Below are positions 1 through 7,288 of a DNA stretch of 16,552 nucleotides, piece by piece. Every line of letters begins with the position of its first letter. Positions within the stretch are counted from its first letter, which is position 1. Position numbers and translations under genes: made by a program. This DNA comes from Bacillota bacterium (GTDB lineage: Bacteria; Bacillota; Clostridia; Lachnospirales; Lachnospiraceae): positions 1 to 16,552 of the forward strand of contig JAEYPP010000085.1 in assembly GCA_023410575.1 (NCBI GenBank), given 5' to 3'. The notes beneath the pieces are model-generated. The model was not told the origin of the DNA and searched no databases. It saw only the letters and a list, made by a program, of their open reading frames with translations.

Positions 1-24
1 GTAGCGTTTTTGGTAATGACGCAT
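1..24 (-). CDS. N-terminal fragment of an unidentified gene leaving the window
   Basis: An ATG at 24-22 opens a minus-strand frame that reads MRHYQKRY and runs off the window. A GGAGG ribosome binding site lies at 34-38, nine bases upstream, and a candidate promoter lies about 100 bases further back. Eight residues are too few to identify the product. The start is supported only by the signals in front of it. Confidence 0.5.
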
Positions 25-33
25 AATTGTATT

Positions 34-59
34 CCTCCAATCTGGAGTGAAATACTCCA
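34..59 (-). promoter_or_regulatory. Leader hairpin beside the ribosome binding site
   Basis: TGGAGT (43-48) and ACTCCA (54-59) form a perfect six-base-pair hairpin with a five-base loop. It stands just upstream of GGAGG (34-38) in the leader of the minus-strand gene. ACTCC in one arm could also pair with the GGAGG, so alternative pairing that affects ribosome access is possible. No regulator or riboswitch family is recognised. Confidence 0.4.
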
Positions 60-127
60 CTTATTTGGTTACAATTATAAATCAAAAATATGCTGTAGTC
101 GAAACGGGTAGATTATTAGGCGCTTAC

Positions 128-155
128 ATTATACTAATTAAAATTAATGGTAAAC
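128..155 (-). promoter_or_regulatory. Candidate sigma-A promoter, minus strand
   Basis: On the minus strand TATAAT (133-128) is preceded by GTTTAC (155-150) with a 16-base spacer, or TTTACC with 15. The -10 is a perfect consensus and the -35 is weak. It would drive the gene starting at 24 with a leader of about 95 bases that contains the hairpin. Confidence 0.45.
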
Positions 156-299
156 GATGAATAACATAGCGCATCGACTTATCCCTCGCTTCCCTTCTTT
201 GAAAATTTTAAACAGTTAGGGCTGTGTTCTTCAACCATTACCGTTTCAACATCTAATAATCCGGAACAATGCTCTTTTATGAAATCACTGTGAATGTCA

Positions 300-397
300 A
301 TGAATTTTTGAGCCAGGTGCTGATGAATTTCTGAGCCACCTGTGCTTTTGAAAAAGTATACCACTTTGGCTCTTGTGCTAATGAATTTCTGAGCCAC
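300..397. repeat. IS21-type repeated terminal motifs
   Basis: Three copies of ATGAATTTYTGAGCCA occur: one degenerate at 300-315, one at 323-339 and one at 381-397. The last two share a longer match that begins GTGCTRATG. IS21-family ends usually carry several such copies as transposase-binding sites. The 72-codon open frame over this stretch is read through these repeats and is not taken as a gene. Confidence 0.6.
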
Positions 398-456
398 TTT
401 ATATATAAATGAAGGGAAAATTGGGAGTAGTCCTTCATTTACCTTGATTTATCATA

Positions 457-540
457 TTACTTTATATTGTCCATGCGATAAGAATCACCATTCATGTTTA
501 GTACATGAGATCTAAATGTTATACGATCAACTAATTGTCC
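457..540 (-). pseudogene. istB: IstB C-terminal remnant (IS21 helper ATPase)
   Basis: Translating the minus strand from 540 gives GQLVDRITFRSHVLNMNG, then DSYRMDNIK and a TAA at 459-457. This matches the closing segment of the IstB ATPases of IS21-family elements, which typically end with a DR...SH...N..G.SYR pattern. Nothing recognisable of the AAA+ ATPase domain (Walker A and B) survives upstream, because another gene fragment starts there. The remnant cannot be functional. Confidence 0.6.
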
Positions 541-812
541 GTATTGCAACAATAGAAAACCATTAAAAGGATTTAATACTCTTAAAACATCTAATTCTGA
601 ATGGTTACTGGAATGGTCATATCAAAACAATTATCTCATCTGTAGTCTTGATGAGATTCTTCCTGACTACGGTGATGATGTTTGGTGGAAATGCAATAAA
701 TGCAGCTATGATTATCAGATGTCGCCAAAGAATAGATATATATAGTAAGCGCCATAAGATAGCATGTCCTAAATGTAAAGGCTTAAGACTTAAAGTTAAA
801 TATTTCTTTTGA
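536..812 (+). pseudogene. C-terminal remnant of a zinc-ribbon repeat protein, frameshifted
   Basis: The plus-strand frame from 536 reads CPYCNNRKPLKGFNTL and continues through VWWKCNKCSYDYQMSPK to a TAG at 743-745. Shifting frame at the TA-rich run near 737-746 restores SKRHKIACPKCKG and a YFF ending with TGA at 810-812. This aligns residue for residue with the last repeat and tail of the large zinc-ribbon protein ending at 14467 (CPYC, GFNSL, EW, NNY, CSPDEIL, DVWW.C..C, MSPK, CPYCKG). It is therefore a broken paralogue that kept only its last unit and has one frameshift. Its 5' end abuts the istB remnant, so an IS-associated deletion probably removed the rest. Confidence 0.85.
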
Positions 813-823
813 TTACGTTCAAA

Positions 824-924
824 TGGACGAAACTAATTACGTAAGTGCTAACGATAGTTTCGTCCATTATTTTGATTAAATAAGAATTTAATTTCGTAAG
901 TGTTAATCGAAGATTCGTCCAATA
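824..924. repeat. GGACGAA repeat cluster (inverted plus direct copies)
   Basis: TGGACGAAACT (824-834) and AGTTTCGTCCA (856-866) form a perfect 11-bp inverted repeat around a 21-base loop. A second, imperfect direct copy of the block running from AATTACGTAAGTGCTAAC to TTCGTCCA lies at 889-924 (AATTTCGTAAGTGTTAATC to ATTCGTCCA). The first hairpin could terminate transcription of the zinc-ribbon gene that once ended at 812, although no strong T-tract follows. The direct duplication is not explained by a terminator. Confidence 0.55.
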
Positions 925-937
925 ACTAAAAAATATT

Positions 938-1078
938 GTACTTTATAATTTAATAGAGGAAAGCCTTACTGGATAAGGAATAGAGCGATAAAGTACATTT
1001 ATAATAGAATGTACTTTATTTTGATTTGAACTTTATTTTTTAAAATAATAAAGTTCATTTTTATAGATAAAGCTTTAT
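938..1078. repeat. Cluster of alternating ATAAAGTWCAT motifs
   Basis: The motif ATAAAGTACAT or ATAAAGTTC recurs in both orientations: GTACTTTAT at 938-946, ATAAAGTACAT at 988-998 facing ATGTACTTTAT at 1009-1019 (perfect 11-bp arms, 10-base spacer), GAACTTTATT at 1028-1037 facing AATAAAGTTC at 1047-1056 (perfect 10-bp arms, 9-base spacer), and the palindrome ATAAAGCTTTAT at 1067-1078. A matching pair lies behind the intact zinc-ribbon gene at 14562-14627. The paired arms around a short spacer resemble recombinase or dimeric-repressor sites; the role is unknown. Confidence 0.6.
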
Positions 1079-1136
1079 AGTTTAGGGTGGATTTATGTCA
1101 ATATTGTAGACACAAAAAGTTTAACTTTTTTGACCA

Positions 1137-2024
1137 CTAGGCAGCATCATGTGCAGCCTGTGGTGTTAAATAATTGATTGAGCCATGAATCCTTTTACGA
1201 TTATACCAAGATTCAATATATTCAAATATTGCTCTACGAGCAACTTTGAAATCATAATACCTTTTATGATTCACTTCTTCTTTTTTTAAAATAGAATGAA
1301 ATGATTCTATACATGCATTATCATATGGATTCCCTTTTCTACTAAATGATTGAAGAATACCTTTTGATTCTAAGTAGTTTTTAAAGGTATGGCTAGTATA
1401 TTGCGTGCCAAGATCACTATGAAGAATAAGTCCTTCGGTATATTTTACATTTAAGCAGGCATTCTCGACTGCTTTTACAGCAAGATCAGCAGTCATCGCT
1501 AAGCCATATGCATAACCTATTATCTTTTTACTGTGTAAATCCATAACAGAGGCAAGATAAGTCCAACCATCTTTTAAGGTATGGATATAAGTTATGTCTG
1601 TACACCATTTTTGATTAATCGAAGTAGTTGTAAAATCCTGATTTATAAGGTTTTCTTTCTCGTCTGAAGTAACTTTTTCAGAATGATAACGGAACTTTTT
1701 AACAACAATCGAGCGTATTTGCATAGCAGACATATAACGCTGTACTCGCTTTAGGCTAACCCTTTTCCCACGTTGAGAAAGAATTTTGTGTATTTTAGGT
1801 GCACCGTATCTTGATTTACTTTCAAGCCAAATATGTTTGATCTCGAGTTTTAGTTCATTGGCTTCGATTTCTCGATTTGATGGTACACTAACAAGAGCCT
1901 TATAATAAGTACTTCGCGGAAAATTTAAGGCTTTGCATATAAGTTTAACGGTATATATAGATTTGTATTTATCGATAAATGCAACGATCTCTTTTATCGA
2001 CTTCTTGCGAATATGGCGGTAGCT
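1137..2024 (-). CDS. IS3-family transposase OrfB (integrase-core part of the OrfAB fusion)
   Basis: This is the DDE catalytic half of the transposase, which cuts and joins IS ends. The frame stays open upstream of the internal ATG at 1733, back to the orfA slippery run, so the product is best read as a -1 frameshift fusion of roughly 375 residues with OrfA. An HTH_21-like segment (YGAPKIHKIL) precedes the rve core. The catalytic residues are visible: D in WCTDITYI, D in LHSDLGTQY, and E in NACIESFHS, with 35 residues between the second D and the E. The K and R typical of the IS150 group follow. The TAG stop is at 1139-1137, within the left IS end region. No defect is seen. Confidence 0.9.
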   Translation of the reverse strand, partial: SYRHIRKKSIKEIVAFIDKYKSIYTVKLICKALNFPRSTYYKALVSVPSNREIEANELKLEIKHIWLESKSRYGAPKIHKILSQRGKRVSLKRVQRYMSAMQIRSIVVKKFRYHSEKVTSDEKENLINQDFTTTSINQKWCTDITYIHTLKDGWTYLASVMDLHSKKIIGYAYGLAMTADLAVKAVENACLNVKYTEGLILHSDLGTQYTSHTFKNYLESKGILQSFSRKGNPYDNACIESFHSILKKEEVNHKRYYDFKVARRAIFEYIESWYNRKRIHGSINYLTPQAAHDAA

Positions 2025-2269
2025 TTTTTTAAGATTTCGTTTTCCATTTCAAGTTGAGCGATTCTTTTCTTCATTTTTTCATATTCTTTTGAAGTGATAG
2101 TTTCCTCATTAGAAACCTGAACTGGAGTGGCTTCTTTTAGCCATTTATAGATCGTTACATTTGCTACACCATACTCACGACTTAGGTAAGATACTGAACT
2201 ACATGAATTATATAATTCTATTATTTGTTGTTTGAATTCCTCAGAATAACGAGTGCCGTTTTTGGACAT
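1994..2269 (-). CDS. IS3-family transposase OrfA (HTH and leucine-zipper part)
   Basis: This 91-residue OrfA binds the IS ends and regulates transposition. Residues about 7-50 form a helix-turn-helix of the HTH_Tnp_1 type (YSEEFKQQIIELY, YGVANVTIYKWLKE). Residues 60-83 form a coiled coil or leucine zipper (KRIAQLEMENEILKKA) for dimerisation. An AAAGG ribosome binding site lies 11 bases before the ATG at 2269. Ribosomes that do not slip at the A7 run stop at TAA 1996-1994; those that slip make OrfAB. Confidence 0.9.
   Translation of the reverse strand: MSKNGTRYSEEFKQQIIELYNSCSSVSYLSREYGVANVTIYKWLKEATPVQVSNEETITSKEYEKMKKRIAQLEMENEILKKATAIFARSR
2022..2033 (-). promoter_or_regulatory. Programmed -1 frameshift site in the IS3 transposase
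   Basis: On the minus strand the orfA frame reads TTA AAA AAA GCT, giving the slippery heptamer A_AAA_AAA (2030-2024). Stepping back one base continues in the open orfB frame (AGC TAC CGC), which has no stop for 295 codons. IS3 elements characteristically fuse OrfA and OrfB by a -1 slip on such A-runs. I did not resolve a stimulatory RNA structure downstream. Confidence 0.75.
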
Positions 2270-2295
2270 TGTTTAACACACCTTTCTTTGAAGCT

Positions 2296-2324
2296 ATTGT
2301 ATCGTGTTAAACTTTTCGTGTCCA
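2296..2324 (-). promoter_or_regulatory. Transposase promoter embedded in the IS end
   Basis: On the minus strand TGGACA (2324-2319) and TACAAT (2301-2296) stand 17 bases apart, each matching five of six consensus bases. The -35 lies in the conserved terminal inverted repeat, so transposase binding at this end would also repress transcription, as is common in IS elements. Confidence 0.7.
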
Positions 2325-2486
2325 CTGTTATATACTAACACCAGGGACAAAAATAAAGTTCAAAGTTAGAAGAGTATATAGAAGTTTCACTAATAATGAT
2401 AAACATATCTTATAAAGTAAAATGAGTGAATTCTGACATACGGGGTACCAACAGTAGGTTGTGGTTTGTCTATCTTTAATTTAATT

Positions 2487-3581
2487 TTAAAAAAGGTAAC
2501 CTAAATATTTGTGGTCTGAAACTATGCTATCATAAGCTGAAGATAAAATAATACTATTAAATTTTTTAAGCCCTTTATTTGTCACAGTTTTTACATCTAT
2601 TTTATCTAATGAGTCTTTTTCCCCTTTGCCAATAATTAAAAGATATTGAGGTGTTAGAGGAAAATATATGGCATTATAATTGGATTGTGTAGCAAAACAT
2701 ACAAATGGAAATGCGGGATTATCAGATGTAATGAAACTGCCATTTTCAGCAGGGCAGTGAATTACAGTAACTTGGCAACGCTTCTTAATATTAGTGAAGT
2801 ATTGACTAAAAAAACTTATATCATTGTTGAATAGAGCCTTGTAAATTTGAGATAGCCACGCACCACGAATATGACTACTAACAAAATCAATTATGTTTTT
2901 CTTTTCCTCTTCATTTTTAGCATTTTCTAATAGTAGATTTAATAAAACATTTTCTATTCGTGGAAAGATTCCTTGACAATCAAAATTAGGATTTCTGCAC
3001 ATAAATAACAAAAGAGTAGAAATAATAGATTCTATAACATCTAAATCCACTTTCATATCTTCATCTGCTATTCGTAATGAATATCCATTTTCTATTTGTG
3101 ATAAAAATTTATTCAATGAATCATTCCATTTTTTTTCAACATAGTCATCTAAAGCATCTTCTAAAACATAGCTTCTAATTTCTTTTATGTTGGAAATAAT
3201 TCTCTTTTTAGGAGCAAGCCTGTTAGAGCAATCAGCTTTTTGGAAAGACCATTGTTCCAAATTACCCAGATTTTGCGGGTCTGATAAAAGTTCGTTTGTA
3301 TTTAGTTCTTGATTATTATAGAAGGCTACTGCATTGTAATTCTGTAAAATAACTCGAATTTGTTCTGCAAAATCCTCTTTAATTTTTGGCATATGGTCAA
3401 GAGTAAAATAACTTTCAAGATCGATTGTATATGTATGGCGTTTAAATAAGATAGACGTTACATTTCTTGGCTCTCCAATTGCTAAATTGGATTTTTTATA
3501 ATAAAAAACATTTTCGTTGTTTTTAGGTGACCAACGTTTCAAATATACTCTTGGAACAAAATGTTGATTTCTTGTAGGCAT
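2487..3581 (-). CDS. DUF4238 domain-containing protein
   Basis: This 364-residue soluble protein has no signal peptide or membrane segment. The N-terminus carries the hallmark QHFVPRVYLKRW (residues 6-17). A second conserved block, FITSDNPAFPF, lies around residues 283-293. Both are typical of the DUF4238 family, whose biochemical function is unknown to me. Length fits a complete family member. GAAAGGAG at 3595-3588 gives a well-spaced ribosome binding site for the ATG at 3581, and a promoter lies directly upstream. The gene stands alone, opposite in strand to the surface cluster, and its 5' region overlaps a broken zinc-ribbon gene tail, which suggests it arrived by insertion. DUF4238 genes are usually found in accessory DNA; a defence or toxin role would be speculation. 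Confidence 0.8.
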   Translation of the reverse strand: MPTRNQHFVPRVYLKRWSPKNNENVFYYKKSNLAIGEPRNVTSILFKRHTYTIDLESYFTLDHMPKIKEDFAEQIRVILQNYNAVAFYNNQELNTNELLSDPQNLGNLEQWSFQKADCSNRLAPKKRIISNIKEIRSYVLEDALDDYVEKKWNDSLNKFLSQIENGYSLRIADEDMKVDLDVIESIISTLLLFMCRNPNFDCQGIFPRIENVLLNLLLENAKNEEEKKNIIDFVSSHIRGAWLSQIYKALFNNDISFFSQYFTNIKKRCQVTVIHCPAENGSFITSDNPAFPFVCFATQSNYNAIYFPLTPQYLLIIGKGEKDSLDKIDVKTVTNKGLKKFNSIILSSAYDSIVSDHKYLGYLF

Positions 3582-3605
3582 ATACTTCTCCTTTCTTACA
3601 AATCA

Positions 3606-3634
3606 ATTTTACCATTCTCTTTGCCATATTTCTA
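3606..3634 (-). promoter_or_regulatory. Promoter of the DUF4238 gene
   Basis: On the minus strand TAGAAA (3634-3629) and TAAAAT (3611-3606) are separated by 17 bases and precede the ribosome binding site and the ATG at 3581. This predicts a short leader of about 18 bases. The -35 is a moderate match (4 of 6), the -10 a good one (5 of 6). Part of it lies in the decayed zinc-ribbon coding sequence. Confidence 0.5.
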
Positions 3635-3693
3635 CCAGGAAATCATGTCCTTTTTGCAAAAGTCTTCGAAGGAAAAAGAAATATTTCTTTTAA
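3613..3693 (+). pseudogene. Second zinc-ribbon repeat protein tail remnant
   Basis: The plus-strand frame ending at TAA 3691-3693 reads STRKSCPFCKSLRRKKKYFF. The intact gene ends HMKSCPYCKGFRRKKRYFY and the first remnant ends KIACPKCKG...YFF, so this is the last 20 or so codons of another family member. Upstream the match is lost at the DUF4238 gene and its promoter. It cannot encode a product and marks the site where a third copy was cut. Confidence 0.75.
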
Positions 3694-4291
3694 CAAAAGT
3701 ATAAAAGTTATTGCGTGATAAAGTCGTGTACATGTACATTATGGTACAATTTATTTTTACTACTGACCAGAGGGAAAATACTGACCGTTTATGCCGTATT
3801 TATGCATTTTATGCCATGGATATATAAAAAAAATACAAATAATGTAAAATTATAATGTATCTGCTTTGAAATATCTATAATTACATAATTATAGATAATA
3901 TGTTTAGAAGGTGGTGATTTAACAATTGTTCCAATATAGATGATATACATGTATATTGGATGGAAAACGGAGTGATACGGGAAAAGGTTAGACTTGCAGA
4001 TGGCTTTAGTGAATATCTCTAGTTTAAGTGAGGTATAGAACTTCCGTTGCAGCCGACAGACTTCTATACTAGAATCCTTAATTCAGTCGCAGAATCAATC
4101 TAAAGCTAATCGTGAGAGAACACTTCAAGTAAGTGACAAAAACCAAATGCATCTAGTGTTGGAGCTTCTTTATGAACTATGTACTTACTGGTGAATATCA
4201 GATTTAAAATAATGCAGTTCAGGAAAAGCCAGATCAACATAAGAAGTAAGCTGATTTTTTACTTAGGTATATTTATTAATTAGTATCATAC
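3694..4291. other. Gene-poor stretch with degraded reading frames
   Basis: No intact gene is seen. It holds a 29-bp interrupted inverted repeat at 3931-3959 (CCAATATA facing TATATTGG, with the palindrome ATACATGTAT inside) and short TTATGCC repeats near 3790-3820. A plus-strand frame from ATG 4000 to TGA 4194 has one internal stop (GTA TAG near 4036) and reads protein-like (ILESLIQSQNQSKANRERTL). That frame may be decayed coding sequence of unknown origin. No promoter for the downstream surface cluster could be fixed with confidence. Confidence 0.4.
3931..3959. repeat. Interrupted inverted repeat around ATACATGTAT
   Basis: CCAATATA (3931-3938) pairs perfectly with TATATTGG (3952-3959), and the 13 bases between them include the palindrome ATACATGTAT. 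It could be an operator or a relic of a mobile-element end. No downstream gene starts within 600 bases, so a regulatory role is not supported by position. Confidence 0.4.
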
Positions 4292-4654
4292 GAAAATGAC
4301 CTAGCTCCTTAAGATCATCATGCTGGATTGGTTATTCATACCATTATAAACTTGATTGAAACAAATACTCCAGAGAGATTTCTTCATGACACATCCAGCT
4401 TAAAAATGATTCGGATAAAATCATGGCAGTACACACCTTCTAATAGTCTGTACTACTGGAAAAAGTTTATGGATCGTCAACAGCATCGGAATGTATTATA
4501 GCCACAATTCAAAAAGAAAGGAAAAGTATATGTATTAGATTCTACATACATCATACAAGGAAAATATGAGAAAAAGAAGCATAGGGATAGCAAAGGGAAT
4601 ATTATTTATGCTTATATCCGTAGTAATGATTTTGTGTTCCCCACTGGAAATTGA
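4292..4654 (+). pseudogene. Possible DDE-transposase remnant overlapping the LRR gene start
   Basis: A plus-strand frame with two in-frame stops (TAA just before 4313 and TAG at 4499-4501) reads ENDLAP, then DHHAGLVIHTIINLIETN, and after the second stop KKKGKVYVLDSTYIIQGKYE up to TGA at 4652-4654. The first part resembles the N-terminal domain of IS1182/IS5-type transposases, and VYVLDSTYI resembles their first catalytic aspartate strand. No full domain remains and I cannot name the family. The last 90 bases overlap, in another frame, the signal-peptide codons of the LRR gene. Confidence 0.3.
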
Positions 4655-7268
4655 CTATGGAAGTAGCATTACCACAGAAAACGACAATATTGATGGAGAG
4701 TATACGATTGATGAAGAAGGAACTCTAGTTAAGTACACAGGAAACGAAAAAGATATTTGCATTCCTAAAGGGGTGAAAAAAATTGGTGATAGAGCATTTG
4801 CTGAATGTAGTTTTTTAAGAAGCGTTGATATACCAGATACAGTATTATCAATTGGTGAATCTGCTTTTAGGGGGTGTACCTTATTATTTCAAGTGACAAT
4901 ACCAGAGAGTGTAGTAGATATAGGAGATTATGCCTTTAATAAATGTGAAAATTTAGAGAATATAGAATTACCATCTCAAATTAAGGTTATTAATCGAGGA
5001 CTTTTTGCAAATTGTTACTACTTGAATAGGATTACAATACCTGAAGGTGTAATAGAAATAAAATCAGATGCATTCAGCTGTTGTGAAGGTTTGATAAGTA
5101 TTATCCTCCCTGATAGCTTACGTAGAATTGAATCTTTTGCATTTCGTAATTGCGGTTTAAGGAAAATTGAAATACCAAAAGGTATTAAGGTAATAAATAG
5201 TTATACTTTTAATAACTGCTCTTATCTTAGCGAAGTTGTTTTACCAGAAGGTGTGACTACAATAGATAATAATGTGTTTGCTTGCTGTCATACTCTAAAA
5301 AAAATAGTTTTACCAAAAACATTAAAGGTAATTAATCCGTTTGCTTTTAGTGAGTCAGGAATTGAAACTATAACAATACCTGATAGTGTTAAAGTACTTG
5401 AATATGGAGCATTTTCAGAGTGTGATTCTCTAACAGAGGTTAAACTTTCAGAAAACTTACAAAAAATAGAAGATCGTGCCTTTTATGATTGCAAAGAACT
5501 ATCAGAAGTAACAATTCCCAATAACCATACAATCATTTCGGGCGAAGCATTTGTAAATACCAAATTAGTGTTAGATTTAAATGAACATAATCCATTGCTT
5601 ATCATCAACGGCGTATTAGTAGGTTGCTACAAAGATATTGATGAAATTTCCATACCAAATGGTGTTTTTACCATTGGAGGAGGGGCATTTAAGGGGTCTT
5701 CTATAAAAAAAGTTTCAATCCCAAGTAGTGTTAAGGTAATTGATAAGTATGCTTTTGCTGATTGTGAGGAACTAGAAGAAATTAATTTCTCAGAAGGATT
5801 AGAAATAATAAATGAAAGTGCATTTAGCGGTTGCCATAAATTAAATAGTATTGAGTTACCAATTGGTTTACTAACTATAGAGAAGCACGCATTTTCACAT
5901 TGTCACAATCTAACAAATGTACTGGTTCCCAATAGTGTAATTTCAGTTGGAGGTGAACCATTTGAATATACATCTTGGTTAGATTCTGAACGAAGTAAAA
6001 ATCCATTGGTTGTAATAAATAATATTGTAGTTGATGGAATGAAGTGCAGTGGAGATATAATAATACCTGATAAAATAACATCTATTGCAGCTTATTCGTT
6101 CTGCAACAATAGGAACATCAAAAGTGTGAAATTTCCAAAAAGCTTAGTAACAATTCGTGAAGGTGCATTTGCGCAAACTACATTAAAAAAAGTAGATTGT
6201 TCTGGTAGTAAACCTATTATCTATGATTACGCATTTTATGGCTGTGAGTATATCGGAGATTATGATTATAAATTAGGCGGAAATCAACAAAGTTCGATAT
6301 TTTCAGTAAATAATGTTTTGATTAAATGGTCTTATGTTTCTGGTCATGTTGTAATTCCTGATGATATAACTAAAATAGATGCTTTTGCATTTACGTATGA
6401 TAGAAGTATAGAAAGTGTAATAATTCCAGGAAGTGTTAAAATAATTGGAATGGAAGCATTTTGGGGTTGCTCCGCAAATACAATAATTTTACAAGAAGGT
6501 GTTCAAGAAATCGGTCAAAATGTTTTCAATTCAAATACTCTTAAAAAGCTAGTTATACCAAAAAGTGTGAAATTTATTGGCAAGTATATGGCTACATCAG
6601 AATATGGTTTGGTGGTTTATGGTTATGAAGGTTCATATGCACAAGAATATTGTGAATTATACGATATCGACTTTGTTGCACTCGATAAACAAAATCAATC
6701 AGGATCCATTATTATTTATGATTATGATACCGGTGAAGCAATACCTAATATGAAAGCTATGATCAATGGAAAATCCTATACCACAGATGCAGAAGGTTAC
6801 ATAAAGTTATCAGGTGATGATTTAGATTCTTTGACAATTCAAGTAAAAGGATATGATGATTTAGTTAAAAAGGACCACTCTCTAGATCCAGAAGATCCTT
6901 ATCCAATTGGACTAACCCAAGATGAGTCATTCAATCAACCAATTACGAAAGTTATTTTAGAGGGTACTGGGAGATATCGAGCATTTAAGAGTGATATACT
7001 AGAAAAAGAAGTATCATATATGAAAAATACGACTATGAAATGTAATATCGCATTTAAAACTGAATCGAATGGAAAGGCTATCTCAAGATATGTGATTAAA
7101 TCAAATAATCATATCCTACTTGAGAGTAATTCAGGAGTTTTTGAAGATGTAAAAATGTCATTATTTAAGCCAGGGGCACGTATTACGGCATTAGTTGTAT
7201 ATGAAGATGGAACAAGAAGCAAACAAGTTGAATTAAAGATAAATAATTATGATTTATTAAGAGAGTAA
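4566..7268 (+). CDS. Secreted BspA-like leucine-rich-repeat protein
   Basis: This 900-residue exported protein starts with a signal peptide (MRKRSIGIAKG, then a hydrophobic stretch to about residue 25). Residues about 60-690 are LRR_5 (BspA-like/TpLRR) repeats of about 23 residues with the recurring pattern I..GAF..C..L..I.IP..V. Three resets (LLIINGVLVG, LVVINNIVVDG, FSVNNVLIKW) are typical of this class. The LRR block closes with the usual YGYEGSYAQEY motif near 685. Residues 713-770 look like a carboxypeptidase-regulatory or SpaA-like beta domain (GSIIIYDYDTGEAIPN). The last 130 residues are unassigned. There is no LPXTG motif and no clear anchor, so release or non-covalent attachment is likely. 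An AAGGA ribosome binding site lies before the ATG. LRR_5 proteins often mediate adhesion; the ligand here is unknown. The next gene starts 20 bases downstream. Confidence 0.88.
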   Translation: MRKRSIGIAKGILFMLISVVMILCSPLEIDYGSSITTENDNIDGEYTIDEEGTLVKYTGNEKDICIPKGVKKIGDRAFAECSFLRSVDIPDTVLSIGESAFRGCTLLFQVTIPESVVDIGDYAFNKCENLENIELPSQIKVINRGLFANCYYLNRITIPEGVIEIKSDAFSCCEGLISIILPDSLRRIESFAFRNCGLRKIEIPKGIKVINSYTFNNCSYLSEVVLPEGVTTIDNNVFACCHTLKKIVLPKTLKVINPFAFSESGIETITIPDSVKVLEYGAFSECDSLTEVKLSENLQKIEDRAFYDCKELSEVTIPNNHTIISGEAFVNTKLVLDLNEHNPLLIINGVLVGCYKDIDEISIPNGVFTIGGGAFKGSSIKKVSIPSSVKVIDKYAFADCEELEEINFSEGLEIINESAFSGCHKLNSIELPIGLLTIEKHAFSHCHNLTNVLVPNSVISVGGEPFEYTSWLDSERSKNPLVVINNIVVDGMKCSGDIIIPDKITSIAAYSFCNNRNIKSVKFPKSLVTIREGAFAQTTLKKVDCSGSKPIIYDYAFYGCEYIGDYDYKLGGNQQSSIFSVNNVLIKWSYVSGHVVIPDDITKIDAFAFTYDRSIESVIIPGSVKIIGMEAFWGCSANTIILQEGVQEIGQNVFNSNTLKKLVIPKSVKFIGKYMATSEYGLVVYGYEGSYAQEYCELYDIDFVALDKQNQSGSIIIYDYDTGEAIPNMKAMINGKSYTTDAEGYIKLSGDDLDSLTIQVKGYDDLVKKDHSLDPEDPYPIGLTQDESFNQPITKVILEGTGRYRAFKSDILEKEVSYMKNTTMKCNIAFKTESNGKAISRYVIKSNNHILLESNSGVFEDVKMSLFKPGARITALVVYEDGTRSKQVELKINNYDLLRE

Positions 7269-7288
7269 CAAGAGAGGGGGAATTAAAG

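Larger units (their letters stand above)
295..540 (-). mobile_element. Truncated end of an IS21-family insertion sequence
   Basis: This fragment carries the 3' end of istB (457-540, minus strand) and a terminal region with repeated TGAGCCA-type motifs (300-397), as expected at the istB-side end of an IS21-family element. The outer end probably starts with TGTCAATG at 295. The rest of the element, with istA and most of istB, is missing. At 536-540 it gives way to a zinc-ribbon gene remnant on the other strand. The family call rests on the istB tail and on the multiple terminal repeats typical of IS21. Confidence 0.6.
1096..2340 (-). mobile_element. Complete IS3-family (IS150-like) insertion sequence
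   Basis: About 1.2 kb long, with overlapping orfA and orfB on the minus strand and terminal inverted repeats. The best-conserved part of the ends pairs 1107-1125 (ending AAAAAGTTTAAC) with 2306-2324 (starting GTTAAACTTTT). Weaker similarity extends outward to TGTCAATAT at 1096 and to the matching TGTTAGTAT (minus strand) at 2340. I see no target-site duplication. A truncated second copy of the left 230 bp lies at 11991-12254. The reading frames are open and the DDE residues are present, so this copy may be active. Confidence 0.88.

Noticed and set aside
179..397. 72-codon minus-strand open frame
   Set aside because: It is read through IS21-type terminal repeats (each repeat gives AQKFI or SEIHQ-like peptides) and has no ribosome binding site or family similarity.
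824..924. Integron attC site
   Set aside because: The hairpin and GTTAATC/CTAACGA elements recall attC, but the RYYYAAC and GTTRRRY boxes do not line up, and the recombinase lacks an evident integron-specific insertion.
1137..1733. OrfB starting at the internal ATG 1733
   Set aside because: The frame is open for another 290 bases upstream to the slippery run, and the conserved OrfB N-terminal segment lies there, so the frameshift start is preferred.
3999..4194. Possible small gene starting at ATG 4000
   Set aside because: It has an in-frame stop after 12 codons and no ribosome binding site; kept only as debris in the gap description.
4566..4650. Lipoprotein signal in the LRR protein (Cys in VMILC)
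   Set aside because: The residues before the Cys (M-I-L) do not fit the lipobox, which needs a small residue just before the cysteine; a normal signal peptide fits better.
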